A stretch of 64,000 nucleotides of DNA, taken from NCBI GenBank assembly GCA_020726505.1, contig JAHLEZ010000012.1, positions 1,116,001 through 1,180,000 on the forward strand. The letters run 5' to 3'. Source of the DNA: Leptodontidium sp. MPI-SDFR-AT-0119. Taxonomy: Eukaryota > Ascomycota > Leotiomycetes > Helotiales > Leptodontidiaceae. Positions within the stretch are counted from its first letter, which is position 1. Each line of letters starts with the position of its first letter. Of the stretch, positions 1-11,899 are shown one piece after another. The notes under the pieces are model-generated. The model did not search any database, had not been told where the DNA came from, and saw nothing but the letters and a program-made list of their open reading frames with translations. The translations under genes and the position numbers were made by a program.

Positions 1-1114
1 ATTTCAACATCAAGCTTGCGGACCAAGCAAACCTCGAAGCCAAGACTATGTTCTTCTGTGTTAAATACACCGTGAACGGCGAGGATTTCTGGGACAACAA
101 TGAAGCAACCAATTATCAAGTTGACTTTCGAAAGAAGGCCAAGCCACAGAATGGAAAGAAGGGCATGCCCGGTGCCGCATCACGACCGGCCAACTCTCTT
201 CCAAGAAGCAACAAGAAATCGCCTCCTGCCAGCGGAAGACCAAAGTCTATGCCTGTTGCTTTTGACGACTTTGCTGATGGCTTCGATGCTAAATATCAGT
301 TTGACGACTTCAAGCAACCAGTCAATGATTACTTGGGCGAGTCAGGTACCTCTGTTCGACTAAAGGGTGTGAAGTCTGCTGTCAGCTTGGGTTCCGATAA
401 CCTAACTCGCCGTGCACCACAACCTAATGGACAGGCATTCGGGAACCGATACGACTTTGGTGCTTCACTGTCTGCTGCCATCCAAGCCGCCAACACCGTC
501 CTTGGTGATAAGTCTGGCTTGACCATGAAGTCAACAGCAAAGAAGCAAGCTCCTAAGAAGTTCATCACCGGCCCTGATGAGACCTCATCGCCCATCACCA
601 TGGCCATTAGGCGATCGGTGCAGAAGCCAGCACCAGCGGTCAAACCTTCCCCCATACAGGCATCTGCTTCTGGAACGGACTCCCCTCGCCCTGCCGGTAC
701 CGAAAAGCCCGCTTTGGCTTCACAGTCTTACAATGAGTTGTTGGACAAATACTGCTTTGTACGTACCAACGACCACCACTGGACCGGATAGGACAGAAGC
801 TAATTTTACTATAGTTTGGATCCTCCAAGACTTCTCCACAGTTGAAGGATGGAACCATGCGGTCCGGTCAATACGACGGCGCCAACGACGATGTTTACAT
901 CCTTGGATCAGCTGATTCTACTGCCGAGAGCTCGCCCTTGATGATGGAGAGGATATCAGCACCGCAATCCCAGAAAGCAAGCACGCAGGCGTCTCGCTCT
1001 GCTTCGCCAGCCCCGATGACGGGCTTCGTTTCGGGTACGTCTCCGATGTACCACAACTTGCATGCTGGTTTTCCGTTCCACGACGCTCATACAGCGACAG
1101 CTATAAGGGGTTGA
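1..1114 (+). CDS. Glycogen-targeting PP1 regulatory subunit, CBM21 (3' part)
   Basis: The reading frame is open from base 3, so the 5' end lies outside the window. The first visible residues (FNIKLADQ, then FFCVKYTVNG and EFWDNN-like FWDNNEATNYQVDF) are the end of a CBM21 carbohydrate-binding module, as in yeast Gac1/Pig2-type proteins that bring protein phosphatase 1 to glycogen synthase. After it comes a long low-complexity basic, Ser/Pro-rich tail. One intron is placed at 759-814 (GTACGT donor, GCTAAT branch-like site, CTATAG acceptor), which joins in frame to an exon ending with the stop at 1112-1114. The CBM21 assignment is by motif recognition. The phosphatase-binding RVxF region would be upstream and cannot be seen here. 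Confidence 0.8.
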
Positions 1115-4094
1115 ATTTGACGTTTTCAGCATTCTGAGCGATTTTCGGTAGCTACCGGGCGATATTTTACGAAACGACGATACGAATAATTCTTTTCGGC
1201 ACGATGAACGGGCGACGTCTGGTCAAAGTGGTGATCTGGTATCCAGATAACGGGAATTGTTTCGATTACCTCTTTGCTGAGCGTGGTCATCAAAAATTGG
1301 AGAAGGGGTCTGGTCGCGAGTCTGGCTCGAGAAGATTCGGATCACACCCATTGGTTCTCAGGCGTCTTCAGCCGAAACGTCTTTAATGCATTTCTGCGCG
1401 GGGACATCATTCATGATTGCTTTGCTCGGAGTTTCTATTCTTTCTTGTACTTTTTGAGCGTTTCTGCATATTCCTTTATCCGGCTGGAGTCATCAGTCTA
1501 CGGCTTCTCAACTCCTTCGTACATAGACTGAGTTTTAATATTTTACGGATTCAGCACTTCCAGGTTGGGGGAGGAATTGGTCGTCACGAGGCATTTTTAA
1601 CGGCTTTCCGACTTTTTTGCGAAATTGAGATTGCGACGCTTGGTTTATTTTGGATTTGGGAAAAAAGTTGTTCTTTTGCGCGGGATCCTGAATTGGCAGG
1701 ATGGGAAAGGAGGTTCGAGAAGGAAAATCCCATGGGTACATATGAGGAAATGGGATAATCGGTGGGATGGTGGGCAAACTGGGGTGGGAATAGACAGGAA
1801 CCTGGATCGGATCGGAATGGAATTAAAGGGCCGGACAAACCAAACAACACTTGACACGATTAAGGATGCAGGAAGAAGGCGAGACTTGTGGTGAGGGATG
1901 ATGGATGGTGCGTGGAAAGTGAGGGGAAACGAAAGAAGTGGTGCTTTTTGTGCGAAAGCCCTTTAATCTGAATTCTCTCTGACTGGCTGGCTATTCTGCT
2001 TTGGCTTGCTTGCTTGCTCGCTCGCCCGTCTGCCTGCGCTGGTATGGTAGTCTTGTGGGATGCGACGCGGATGCGGATGCGGATCCTGATTAACTACTTT
2101 TGAATGAATGAGAGACGGTTGATTGATGATCTTGATATTTTTTGGTTCCCTTCTATGAGATTTTTTTTGGCTGTGACTTATTAGTTGTGAGTCTAAATTG
2201 GCTTGTGATTGTGCATGCATGCTATCATAGAAATGATCCAATAGGAACAGGTAGGTACAGTAAGAGCACGACTCGTACGTAGATGTAGGTTCCCTGACTT
2301 GGAAAATTTTGTTGCAGATGACCACAGCGGATGATCTGATCTATCTCACATCCAAATTTTATTATTATTTTAAACTTTGTGAAGTTCCTGGGGGACCATG
2401 AACCATAGCCTGTAGCTTTAAATACCGTGTCATGGGTGCATAGTGAGAGGTAGAGAATGTTACTTACTTACTCACTTACTTGCGCCGCCGTCACTGTTCC
2501 TTGATTTGCGCTCTTTTGAGAGATCGTGTGTTTGTGTGTGTGTGTGTGGTGTGGCTGATTCGCTAGAGGGATGGGGGCTCTTGTTTACTTTTAACTTTTT
2601 TTGTGTCACCAAGTGAGTACTTGGGGGAGCTTTTGGAATCTAAGGATGGGATGGATATGATGTCGCCTCTAGTTTCGCAAATTGTAGTTGTGGTGGTATT
2701 GTTCGCTATCTAAGTGCATTTATTTTTATTTTTTTCCCTTTTGAACTGAGTGTGTTTGACTTTTGTTAGGTTAGTGGGTTGGTGGTGTATAACTGGGTGG
2801 TGAGGCTGTGAGGTACAAGTCATGAATGCGTTCTGATTCTTCAGAGAGGGAGTTGGGGGTTTGCAATGCTCCACTGTATAAGCCTCGCCTTGCATTTTTT
2901 GGATGATCTGATGTAATGCGATGTGATGCGATGAGATAGATGCGCGGTGGGCTTGGTGGGTGCTGCTGGTCTGGTGGAGCGGTGAGGATATCGTGAGGAC
3001 GGAGGGCGGTGGATCCCGGTCTGTCTGGAATCTGAATATGGGTACCTAGGTATGCCGGATCGGTGGTTAGATGTGGATTCCTTGCGTGCTTTACTGTATC
3101 TACCTAACTTGGTTATCTTATCTTTTTCCTAGAAAGAAATTTGATGGAGCCTGTGGAGCGGTGGAGACGGTGATGTAGCCTTGATAGGTATATGAACTGT
3201 TTCCATGTTTTTTTTGGGGTTCGGTGGATGTGGTGGAGTTTATGAGGAAAGTGGAGGTTAAGATAGTGTATGTAGGATGATGGGTCTGAATCATGTCTCT
3301 GGTACCTACCTAGAGTAGAGTGGGAAGGCAGGCGGCTTTGTGGATATTATGTACTGTAATGTACGGAGTACAGTAATGACGATCATGTGGATCCTTCTTT
3401 TGCTTTTGTCAGATATTGAGTTTGGGATCGGAGATCGGGAGTTTGTCGAAAAGTGGGAGGAGGAGTTGCTTTTTTGGGAAGTTGTAATTAAAATATTGGT
3501 GAGAGAGGACGAGGGAGCGAAGTGGAGTGGAGTGGAGAGTGAGACGAGCGATGTGGCTGGTGAGGTCAAGTGAAGAAGTGGAGTCGAGGTGTGTTGTTCA
3601 TTCATGTGTTGTTCGTATGAACGGAGAGTCTAAAGGGGGAAATTCAGGAAATGTATATAAGTATATAGTAAGGATCCCTTCCCTAAGACTCCTCTGAGCT
3701 TTGACATGGCGAAGTTCGAAGAGGGAGACGAGGATGCTGGACTTGTGGCAGTCATGTGACTGTATTCCATTTGGTAAGCAAGGCTGGCAGCTTGACTGGC
3801 TTTGAAATTCCTAGCCGAGGATTGGTGATGGTGATGGGACGATTTATTTTCGAGCTCCGAGCTTGGACTTGAGTTCCACTTCAACTTGAACATCACCTCA
3901 GACGACAGGAAAAGAGACAATTAGGGGCTTTGATCGACGACGGCGCACCTCAATTACCTCCGCCATCTACCTATATACTCCTTCCATCTCAATCGCCATC
4001 TATCCATCCATCCTCGGCTTGACGCCACGGCTGCATCATACGAGAAGGAACCGGAGCGGACCTTCAAGGAAAAGACGGAGCAATACAACACGCA
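1115..4094. other. Long gene-free interval
   Basis: No credible coding region was found in about 3 kb. The first few hundred bases probably hold the 3' UTR of the Gac1-like gene. The rest is G/T-rich on the plus strand with short simple repeats, for example a GT run near 2528-2550 and ACTTACTTACTC-type repeats near 2462-2482. Short open frames on both strands lack codon bias or recognisable motifs. From about 3999 on, a coding-like stretch begins that is described with the BolA gene. Confidence 0.5.
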
Positions 4095-4250
4095 ATGGAC
4101 AGAGCAGCCACAGCAAGTATGCGGAGGTGTTTAAGAAGTGGCAGGGCATTGAGATGTGCCACTTCAACGACTACATCTCGATGCGTCGCAACAGCAATCT
4201 GTCCTGCACGTTCCGTCGCCACGACTTCGATATCAACTTCAACGACTACC
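3999..4250 (+). pseudogene. Coding-like stretch in two shifted frames upstream of BOL3
   Basis: From about 4020 to 4112 one frame reads smoothly (SYEKEPERTFKEKTEQYN and onward). At about 4110 the protein-like reading moves to another frame (KYAEVFKKWQGIEMCHFNDY and onward) to about 4250, with nearly every codon ending in C or G. No donor or acceptor fits the switch, so a frameshift in an older exon is the simplest reading. The protein family is not recognised. The second frame overlaps the first 50 codons of the BOL3 call. Confidence 0.35.
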
Positions 4251-4622
4251 CTCCCCAAAACCGGACGTCAACCCACCTCCCTCCTCCACAAACCCACCTC
4301 CCTCCGTCGAGGATATAGCACACCGTCCCCCTCCACCTCCCCAGAAACCGCACCCTCCCAATCAACCCTCGAACCGCCCTCTCACCTCAACGATAAAGAG
4401 CGACAGATCTGGGAGATGCTGATGCGGGAACTACAATGCACGAGTCTGGAAGTGCAAGATATCAGCGGTGGGTGCGGGAGTATGTACGGTATCGATGTTG
4501 TGAGTGAGAGGTTTAGGGGTTTGGGTATGTTGAAACAGCAGAGGTTGGTTAATGAGGTTCTGGGGGAGGAGATTAAGGGGTGGCATGGCGTGCAGTTAAA
4601 GACTAGGGCGCCCGATGGGTAA
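4095..4622 (+). CDS. BOL3: BolA-like protein, mitochondrial Bol3 (Aim1) type
   Basis: The C-terminal half is a clear BolA domain, about residues 99-172 of 175, with the characteristic stretch LEVQDISGGCGSMYGI, a conserved Cys, and the ending VNEVLGEEIKGWHGVQLKT. Bol3-type proteins act late in mitochondrial [4Fe-4S] cluster delivery to enzymes such as lipoate synthase. The segment before the domain is rich in Arg, Ser and Thr (SLRRGYSTP) and looks like a mitochondrial presequence with an RGY-S cleavage site. The ATG at 4095 is the first in frame. The true 5' end is uncertain: the first 50 codons have weaker third-position bias than the overlapping frames, and a neighbouring frame at 4111-4250 looks more coding-like. 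No intron was needed. Confidence 0.8.
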   Translation: MDRAATASMRRCLRSGRALRCATSTTTSRCVATAICPARSVATTSISTSTTTLPKTGRQPTSLLHKPTSLRRGYSTPSPSTSPETAPSQSTLEPPSHLNDKERQIWEMLMRELQCTSLEVQDISGGCGSMYGIDVVSERFRGLGMLKQQRLVNEVLGEEIKGWHGVQLKTRAPDG

Positions 4623-6047
4623 GTTAGTTGCCTTATGGTGGGGTGAGGATGGAAAGGAAGAGAATGGAGAGAGGTTTGAGAACGGGCGATTTGGATGAAT
4701 TGAGAGAGATGGGATAGGATTTTGTATATTTGGGCGGACTGTACTGTACGTTAGGACTAGGGTAACGTGGAATACCTTGTCATATCTTATAATACGAGAC
4801 ATTGTCACACAGACGTCATACATACATACACACACACATCCAGCCAAGATATTACAAACTCTTTCCAACAATGTCGTCGAAACAAGGTTCCACTGCTGCC
4901 ACACCCTCATGCACACAGCGAACGCTCGTCGTCCAAATAAACTTAAAGGACCACCAGATTCTGCACTTCAAATGCAAGTCCCAGTCCCGGGTTATAGGAA
5001 TGCAGAAGCTCATCCCACGCTGCGGAGGTGTCGGTGTTGTTTCTATTACATATTTGTTGCCAGGGCACGAATCGAACGATGCCGAGCTCGGAGCTAGGAC
5101 CCCCATGGATTTTTTTCCTTGGGTGGAGGGACGCTGCATCTGTGACCCCACGTTTGTGGGGAGATATGTAAATGAATTGAAGGGAATTTTTGGTTAGTGG
5201 GTGACTAGAGGGAGATTGAGAGTTCTTTGGGCTTTGTAGTGATTTCTGAGTTTGTTTTGAGTTGCGGGAGTTTACAAGACCGTGATTTGGTGGATGATGT
5301 CCTGATGGCATGTTGAATTTGTTGCTAGCACCGTTGATTGTGAATATATTGACAATCTCCTAGCTGCATTAATGATCTCTATTTCAACTCATGCCTTCCT
5401 TGAGACTTCCCCTCTTTTTTGGAAGTGAGCGAGCCGAAGAGGAGAGCTTTTGTTGTTTACTTGTCGTTTAGACACTCACTGTGGGAGCTGTCTTTTGGGC
5501 TGCAATGAGGGCTAATAAATAAATCCGAAAGAGAAAAAAAAGAGACAAAATTGCTCGTTTTCAATTTGCATTTGAATATCAGAACCAATGACAACGAATT
5601 TTCTGTCAATTGGACTCTGTAAGTCCTGGAAAGTGTCCAGTACCGTAGTTTATTCTGCTTGAATCCCCTCTATAGCTACGTCAATAAAAATACCTAATGG
5701 GGATATGCCATACCATTACAGAAATCTTTCGAGATCAAACCTATCAGCACCTTTGCGTAAGAATCTTCCGCTCTTCTTTCACCATGAGGACGAACTTGTC
5801 CTTCCTCGCCAAAGCCAGAAGATCTCGGCTAACCTTCCGCCAAGTTTAGCGGGGTAAAACGGTCATGGTGGGGTAATAGACAACACCCCACTCTCCGATG
5901 ATCACCTCGACGACAAATAGCCTGAATGCAATGTCTCAGCTATTCCAATATCTCAATCTCAATTTCTAATTCAATCACTTTTCTCTCCTTACACATACTT
6001 ACGAAGTCTGACATAATATCAAAAAGTCCTAATCTCCAGCAAACAAA
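4623..6047. other. Intergenic region with weak ORF only
   Basis: A frame at 4802-5197 on the plus strand stays open for 131 codons (from the ATG at 4871, MSSKQGSTAATP and onward) and has overlapping open frames on both strands. I see no domain and no codon preference, so it is not called a gene. A CATACA/CACACA simple repeat lies near 4818-4838. The last 120 bases before 6048 are pyrimidine-rich (CTCAATCTCAATTTCTAATTC), as usual for the core promoter and 5' UTR of fungal genes, and fit the aldolase downstream. Confidence 0.45.
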
Positions 6048-7200
6048 ATGGCGTCAATGAAAGATAACAAAGCAGTGAAGATGTTGAAGGCGGCGGAAGA
6101 GGGAGGGTATGGAGTTATTGGTGTTGTATCTGTATATATTCCCTTCCATATTTACTCTTCTCGTCATTCTTGCTTGGTCTATGAATGAGCTTCGTGCTAA
6201 TATATCGATAAAGTACAACCTCGAAACCATCACAGCCGTCGTCCGCGCCGCCGAGAAGAAGCGCTCACCAGCGCAAATCCTCCTCTTCCCCTGGGCGCTC
6301 CACTACTCACCCCTCCTCATTCACCTCGCAGCCGCCGCCTGCTCAACCGCCTCCGTCCCAATAGTCCTACACATGGACCACGCACAGTCGGAAGACGAGA
6401 TCATCGCTGCGTCCGAGTACCCCTTCGATAGCATCATGGTCGACATGTCGCACTACGAGAAAGAAGATAATCTCGAGAAGACGGAACGCATCACCAAGAT
6501 GCTACACGCCAAGGGTATTGCAACCGAAGCGGAACCGGGCAGAATCAATGGTGGCGAGGATGGAGTCGCGGATACGGGGGATTTGGAGAGCCTGCTGACG
6601 GATGAGGTTGAGGCGAGGAGGTTTGTGGATACGGGGATTGATTTTTTGGCGCCTGCTTTTGGGAATGTGCATGGTAATTATGGAGGGGTAGAGAATATTA
6701 AGTTAGATTTTGAGAGGTGAGGTTTCGGTGGTTTCTTTTGGACTGAGGGATGGGAGGTCGGGCTTTATTTCGGCTGGGCGGGTCGAGGGTATTGAAATCG
6801 GACCGGATTTCGTTCAGACGGAAAGTTGGGAACAGGGGGACCACGGAGATCTTGAGATTCTGGTTGAGGAACCCAGAATAGATTGTTAAAATTCCTTCCA
6901 GGGGCACTTGCTAACAGCCCACTTTCTAGACTCAACAAAATTCGCGAAGCAATCAAAGGAAAAGCGACACTCGTCCTCCACGGAACGAATACCTTCCCAG
7001 ACGACACGATGCGAGGCTGCATCAAGGGTGGAATGACGAGGTGCAACGTGAACGAGCTGGTCTTGTCAAAATACAACAAATATGTGGCAGAGAATACAGG
7101 CAAAGTGCCGTTGACGGAGTTAATGGGGAAAGGAACGGATTTGATCCAAGAGCTGATTGAGTATCAAATGGACGTTATGGGTTCAACGGGGAAGGCTTGA
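6048..7200 (+). CDS. Class II fructose/tagatose-bisphosphate-type aldolase
   Basis: Three exons, 6048-6131, 6214-6716 and 6930-7200, give 285 aa. The protein is a zinc-dependent class II ketose-bisphosphate aldolase of the GatY/KbaY/FbaA superfamily, which cleaves ketose bisphosphates to dihydroxyacetone phosphate and an aldehyde. Visible signatures are GVVSYNLETI near residue 25, HMDHA at 81-85 (catalytic Asp83, zinc ligand His84), EAEPGRINGGEDG at 134-144, GNVHGNYGG at 179-187 (His181) and LHGTNTFPDD at 212-221 (His213). The usual LHGGSGxP loop is changed to HGTNTFP, so substrate preference may differ from glycolytic FBA. At 285 aa it is shorter than fungal glycolytic FBA (about 360 aa) and closer to the bacterial GatY group. 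Substrate cannot be told from sequence alone. Confidence 0.85.
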
Positions 7201-8066
7201 TTGAGTACATGTGGTAATAAATGAAAGCTTGAATTGGATAATTCTCTTTGCTGCTTGCTGATATACCCATCAATTATAAGTTTCTTCAGCTCCGGTTGAA
7301 GAAGTGGAGGAAAATCGGCTAAACCACGATGTGTATCGTAGCCAAATAAGCGAAATCACATCACCAGTCTACTCAACTGTCTGAAAGCAACGAGACCTGT
7401 GATCAACATGTCCACAGATAATTTCAGGTCCACACTACCGTCAGCCAATGTTCCCATCCAGGTTCATTCAAGACCACAATCCGGGTTGGAGTGCCCAAAA
7501 CCTCTCCTGGTTCCAGGGAGGAAGTTTACTCATTGTTCAGAAACATCAGGTATCGCGGGGTCGGTCTGAGGGAGCACCTCATTCTCACTTGCGCAAGAAG
7601 AAACAAGCAATCAACGAAACATAATCAAAAACACAGATCACCTTCGGCGGAAGTTGTGAAAATTCAGAAACCCAAAAGTAAGCATTTCCCAGTGTGTAAA
7701 ACAGAGGCTTGGCAGCTTGAGTATAATATATATATATATTTTTTTGGCTTTCCCCCCCCAAAGTAACTAGGTCTTGCCACCTGGCCATTCAATCAGCGGT
7801 GCTACACCGTTGGTGTTAAGTGAAGATATGACGTTTCCATCACCCTTCGTTTGTTCAAGAGTTGGAGGTAGGATTTGACGGGAATCTCTTTGATGAAGTC
7901 ACACTACTCAGGGCAGGCAAGTTATCTTGATTGGGAGTATGATGTGCGGGAATCAATCAATTCAATAGTTTATGAACCAATTTATACATATATCTGCGAC
8001 ACATTCCTTCACTGTATTAAATCCTCCGTATATGTCCATCCACACCTGCAATCCAAAGACTGTTGC
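7201..8066. other. Intergenic region
   Basis: This holds the 3' flanks of the aldolase (+) and the GPI protein (-), which converge here. A short TA run followed by T7 and C8 homopolymers is present near 7724-7760. No coding region is supported. Confidence 0.5.
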
Positions 8067-8777
8067 TTACAAAGCCATGACGAGAGCACCAAGTCCTCCA
8101 AGCACCAGAGGGAGCTTATCAGATCCGAGCTTCAGGGCAGCATTTGCAGAGACTTGAATTGGGGTTGAAGAAGCATTTGGTGTTGTTGCGGGGGTGGACG
8201 AAGAAGATGTGCTGCTCGATGAAGTGGTGGACTCAGTGGAGCTCTCTGAGGTTGTGGTGGAGGTGCTGGAGGTGGTGGAGGTGGTAGAAGTGGTCGACGT
8301 GGTTGGCTCTGGGGTTGTGGTCACTTCTTCACTGGTTGTAGGAGTGGCGGTTGGGACAGGGGCTTCGGTCGTAGCAGCAGGAGGGGGGATAACGCTCAAG
8401 GAGATCGTGGCGCCGCAGTCAGCGAGAGGTGTCCCGTTTGGACAACACCCGGCATCAGTGCAGTAAGATCCCGATGGGCAGTATTCTACCTGAGTTAGTT
8501 CCCATCCTTGTACTCCTTATGGGAGAGGAAACTTACTTCCGTTCGAGCAGCAGCTCTCTCCAGCGCTTGGGTTGTAACATGTTGGGAAGCTGATGCACTC
8601 GATGTTTCCTGGACCGCAGGATCTCTCGCATGTCGCAGGAGCAGTAACCGGAACGCAGAAGTCTACCTGGCGCTCAAAAACGCCTCTAATAGCCATCATG
8701 GAGAGTCGTTGGCCAGATGTTGTGGCAGCTGCGGCAGATGCAGCGCCGAGGAGTAGGACAGTGGAGGTGAAATGCAT
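8067..8777 (-). CDS. GPI-anchored Ser/Thr-rich secreted protein with Cys-rich domain
   Basis: Two exons (8777-8537 and 8485-8067; GTAAGT donor, TAG acceptor) give 219 aa. A signal peptide is evident at residues 1-20 (hydrophobic [12 protein letters not shown]). A Cys-rich domain of about 70 residues follows ([17 protein letters not shown], then [14 protein letters not shown] and CCPNG), resembling the cysteine-patterned modules of many small secreted fungal proteins. Next is a Thr/Ser low-complexity stalk likely to be O-mannosylated, then a C-terminal hydrophobic tail ([15 protein letters not shown]) after a small-residue site (NAS or SAN), typical of GPI attachment. The likely location is the plasma membrane or cell wall. 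No enzymatic motif is visible. The function is unknown; it could be a wall protein or a secreted effector-like protein. Confidence 0.85.
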
Positions 8778-8895
8778 CTTGGAGATTGACTTGAAAGTAG
8801 TGCAAAGTACGAGCTGAACGAGTGAATGTTGATGATACTTGGCTGACGATTGAGAGCCTGATGGAGAGAAGTATGTTTTTGAGAGCAGACTTCCG

Positions 8896-8904
8896 CCTTT
8901 TATA
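8896..8904 (-). promoter_or_regulatory. TATA box for the GPI protein gene
   Basis: TATAAAAGG on the minus strand lies about 120 bp upstream of the ATG at 8777. The spacing fits a TATA-driven, probably inducible, gene with a 5' UTR of roughly 90 bases. Confidence 0.5.
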
Positions 8905-9939
8905 CCCCCTTCAAAGATGTTGGGAGTAATTTGAAGATCAGCAGCTCTACCAAGCAGGCCTTCTATTGTTGACTCTCCGTTCCTGAAGGATTGCATGAAG
9001 CTAGAATAGCCTTACCAGTTGTAGATGCTGGACCCCAATGGCTCTGAACGAAGATATTTGATTCGCAGTCAAAAACGCCATAGTTCTCGAAATGTCCAAT
9101 AGGAAAACCTTTCATATCTTAGTTGGGCATCTGGGCTATTCTTAGAAGCCCTTGAGCCTCCACCCACCCGGATGCAAGTTATCGGATGCAATTCGAACAT
9201 GGGTTCCTCCCGTTTTGCAAGACGGGGCAATTCACAAGGCGAAGCTTCAATGGTGTTGTCGGGTTAAAGTTGCGGCGCTTTCCCCAGGTCTTACACCGTA
9301 CCTGAAACAGAGGAGATTGGCATCGGCAAGCCACACATCAGCTGAGGATTTTAGTGCAGCACAAAAAGGTAAGGCCTCTTGGCAGGAGATCAACAACCGA
9401 AGATCGGCTCTCTGACATCAAAAGTCTGCCTTGCCAATTGAGCTGGGATTCTTCGAGCTAGAAAATGATATTTTGAACCGGGAATAATGGGGAAATTAAA
9501 TTCGAGTCGAAGAATTTTGAGGTGGCTGGTTGGGTTGAGCACACAGGTCGCTCCTTTCCCCCTGAAAATTAACCGAAGTTTTGTTTGGCTCACGGACGAA
9601 CACCAGCCACCACACTCATTTGGGTGATTAATTGTCTGCCTTGAAAATGGCCCTTGTGCTTGCAGAGCACCAACATACCATTTCGATCGATGACATTTGC
9701 TCCGCTCTTAGGAGACATACCCGCCAAATGCGCTCAAAGTTTGCGGTTCAGAGGCGGCCTGCATGATTTGATATTATGTCAATTGAAATCAACTTCGACT
9801 CTGTGGTTCATCACCAAAATCTTCGCTCGTAGAGAAGACACAGGCAAGATTAAATCGCCGAAAACTATTCATAGCCCAGTAGTACGAGTAAGGTACAACC
9901 CTTGTGTGTAACGGGCCAGCTGCTGACAGTCCTTCCTCC
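8905..9939. other. Intergenic region
   Basis: Upstream DNA of the GPI protein gene followed by the 3' flank of the 2OG oxygenase. Open frames here are short and overlap without codon preference, and nothing else is recognised. Confidence 0.5.
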
Positions 9940-11201
9940 TCAATCATAGTACTTTGCACTGACACCCTTGATAATCTCTTGCTCGCCATTTTCCTTCGTC
10001 GAATCTCCGGCTCTATTCACATTCCTCGCAACCCGCGCCTTCACCCATTCTCCAGCTGTCAACACTGGTCCATCTGCCTGTTTATCGAGCCCCAGCTGCT
10101 CTAGCAGTGGACTTGGGATGGTCTTCAGCTCCAGGTCATCTTCAGGTCGGACAAAGTACAACACACCTAGTCGGTCTAGGTGTGCTTGGTCTGGGGGCGG
10201 CGCAACAACTCGGTGGATGCTACTCTTCAAATAGCCGTTTGTAAGGAAGGATAAAGAATCTGCTATGTTGACGGTGATACTTCCAGGGTACGGCTTGACG
10301 TACTTCCAGGTTTCTTGCGGCGTCCGTACCTGGAGCGCTGCAACTGGCTGGCGGAAGAGAAGCGTCAAGCTACCGAAGTCGGTGTGACCTTTCACCCAGA
10401 CGTTATTGATGGCCTGGTTCACTTCTGGGGTCCTCGTATGGTACTTCATGTAGCGTAGGTGGCAGTCGCTTTTCTCCGAATAACGATGAGTCTTGAGGAA
10501 GAAATCCTCCGGAAGCTCCAAGATGATGGCGAAAAGAACCAAAAGTTTGGAAACTACTTCTTCATGAATGTACGTCCCGAATTTGGAAATCTCAGCCCAG
10601 TTGTTCTTGATGAGAGAAGGATGCGGCCGTTCATACTGGGGAATGAATTTGGGGATGTTATAAATTTCTGTGTTGTCAAAGTAGCCTTAACGAAGTCAGC
10701 ATGAGAATGGAATGCTCATATCAAGCTGGGTGGGTGGCAAATCGTTCCCTTTTCGACCCTCTCGGGAATAACGGGAAAACTTTACAGCTTACCTGGGGCG
10801 ATTTCTCGAATTCCTTGTGGCTTGTACCCGTTGTAGCCTCCATTCTCCAAATCAGCTCGATATTTCAACTTTTCTTCAACGTCCAGATTGAAGAATTCTT
10901 TGCCAATAGCAAACTGCCGGTCAACCTCTTCTTGATCAAGTCCAAAGTTGATGATGTAGAAGAAGCCTTGTCACGTCAGCAAATACTTGGGTTTGCTTTT
11001 AGTGGAGGATCAAGCCCTACCAATTTGCTCAATGGCGTTTTTGAGTTGCAATGCTAGTGCTTGTTTGCCTCCAGGAGCATTGAAAGTTGACAGGTCGAGG
11101 GTTGCAAGATCCGCCCAGTCAAGCTCATGGCTTGTTTCCGGCACCTGAGTATACAGCGGAACACTGTTTGCTGCAGACGTCTCAACTTGTGTTTGAGACA
11201 T
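9940..11201 (-). CDS. 2-oxoglutarate/Fe(II)-dependent oxygenase (IPNS-like)
   Basis: Three exons (11201-11021, 10966-10793, 10685-9940) give 366 aa. The N-terminal half is the DIOX_N region (GFFYIINFG at 61-69, then NGGYNGYKPQGIREIAPGYFDN). The C-terminal half is the double-stranded beta-helix core with the iron ligands His219 and Asp221 in GHTDFGSLTLLF and His276 in SSIHRVVAPP. Arg290 in RLGVLYF is a candidate 2-oxoglutarate anchor, although the common RxS motif is here RLG. The family includes isopenicillin N synthase, gibberellin oxidases and many secondary-metabolism hydroxylases or desaturases. A divergent MFS transporter starts 700 bp away and could share regulation, which is speculative. 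The substrate is unknown. Confidence 0.88.
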
Positions 11202-11899
11202 AATTGCAAGTAGATGTGCTGGTTAAACTCAAAACCCGTGACTGCTCAAGTGAAAGAGACACCTGAAAGCAAAGTTGGGAAGCTTGAGCTTGTCCTGTGT
11301 ATTGTCTTCCCTCCCACGTCTTGCTCTTAGCCCCCCACTAGCAAGCGGGGTATGTGAGCAAGATGCATAATTCAGGAAACCGATCACAAAACACAGGCAA
11401 GGCCATCCAACTTACTCGGAAGTAACCTTCCACCCAATATTCTTGAAGCCCAAGAATGGATTTGATTTCTTGGACCGCGCAGATGAGATGAAGTGCAGAT
11501 GTCGTGATCGCGGGGGCATATTGCGAATCACGTGCGGGTCTTCCATTCTACCAGATATGGGACGTAGATGCCGTGCTCTGCGGATTCGTAACCGGGTTTG
11601 GCATGTCGCTACAATTGAAGCCAATGAAGAAACCTGTTGGTAAGTGGGATGCTGTGTCAATGTGTTTCTCTTATCTCCAAGGCTTAGTGATGCTTGTCAA
11701 GTTCTGCTCTTAGCCGTTTGAGTGACATCTTGGAATCCACTAAATATTATCAAAAGGCCGATGCAAGTTGAAAATTTCAAATTGGGTACCTGAGAATCCT
11801 AGTTGTGATGCATAGGCGGTTCTCGCTATCGAATAAAGGTGTCTGCTACCCAGCTTCGAGGCCTTCCCATCAATCCATTTTGAACATCACTCGACAAAA
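11202..11899. promoter_or_regulatory. Divergent intergenic region between oxygenase and transporter
   Basis: The 698 bp between two divergently transcribed genes must hold both promoters. No clear TATA box or named operator was recognised. Open frames at 11412-11713 overlap on both strands and are not supported. Confidence 0.4.

Noticed and set aside
5055..5110. tRNA-like TTCGATTC motif on the minus strand
   Set aside because: The surrounding bases do not form a T-stem, and no acceptor stem, D-arm or anticodon arm can be built.
4802..5197. 131-codon open frame between BOL3 and the aldolase
   Set aside because: Opposite-strand frames are equally open, codon bias is absent and no motif is recognised.
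10161..10181. Inverted repeat ACACCTAG / CTAGGTGT
   Set aside because: It lies within codons of the 2OG oxygenase and is short enough to be chance.
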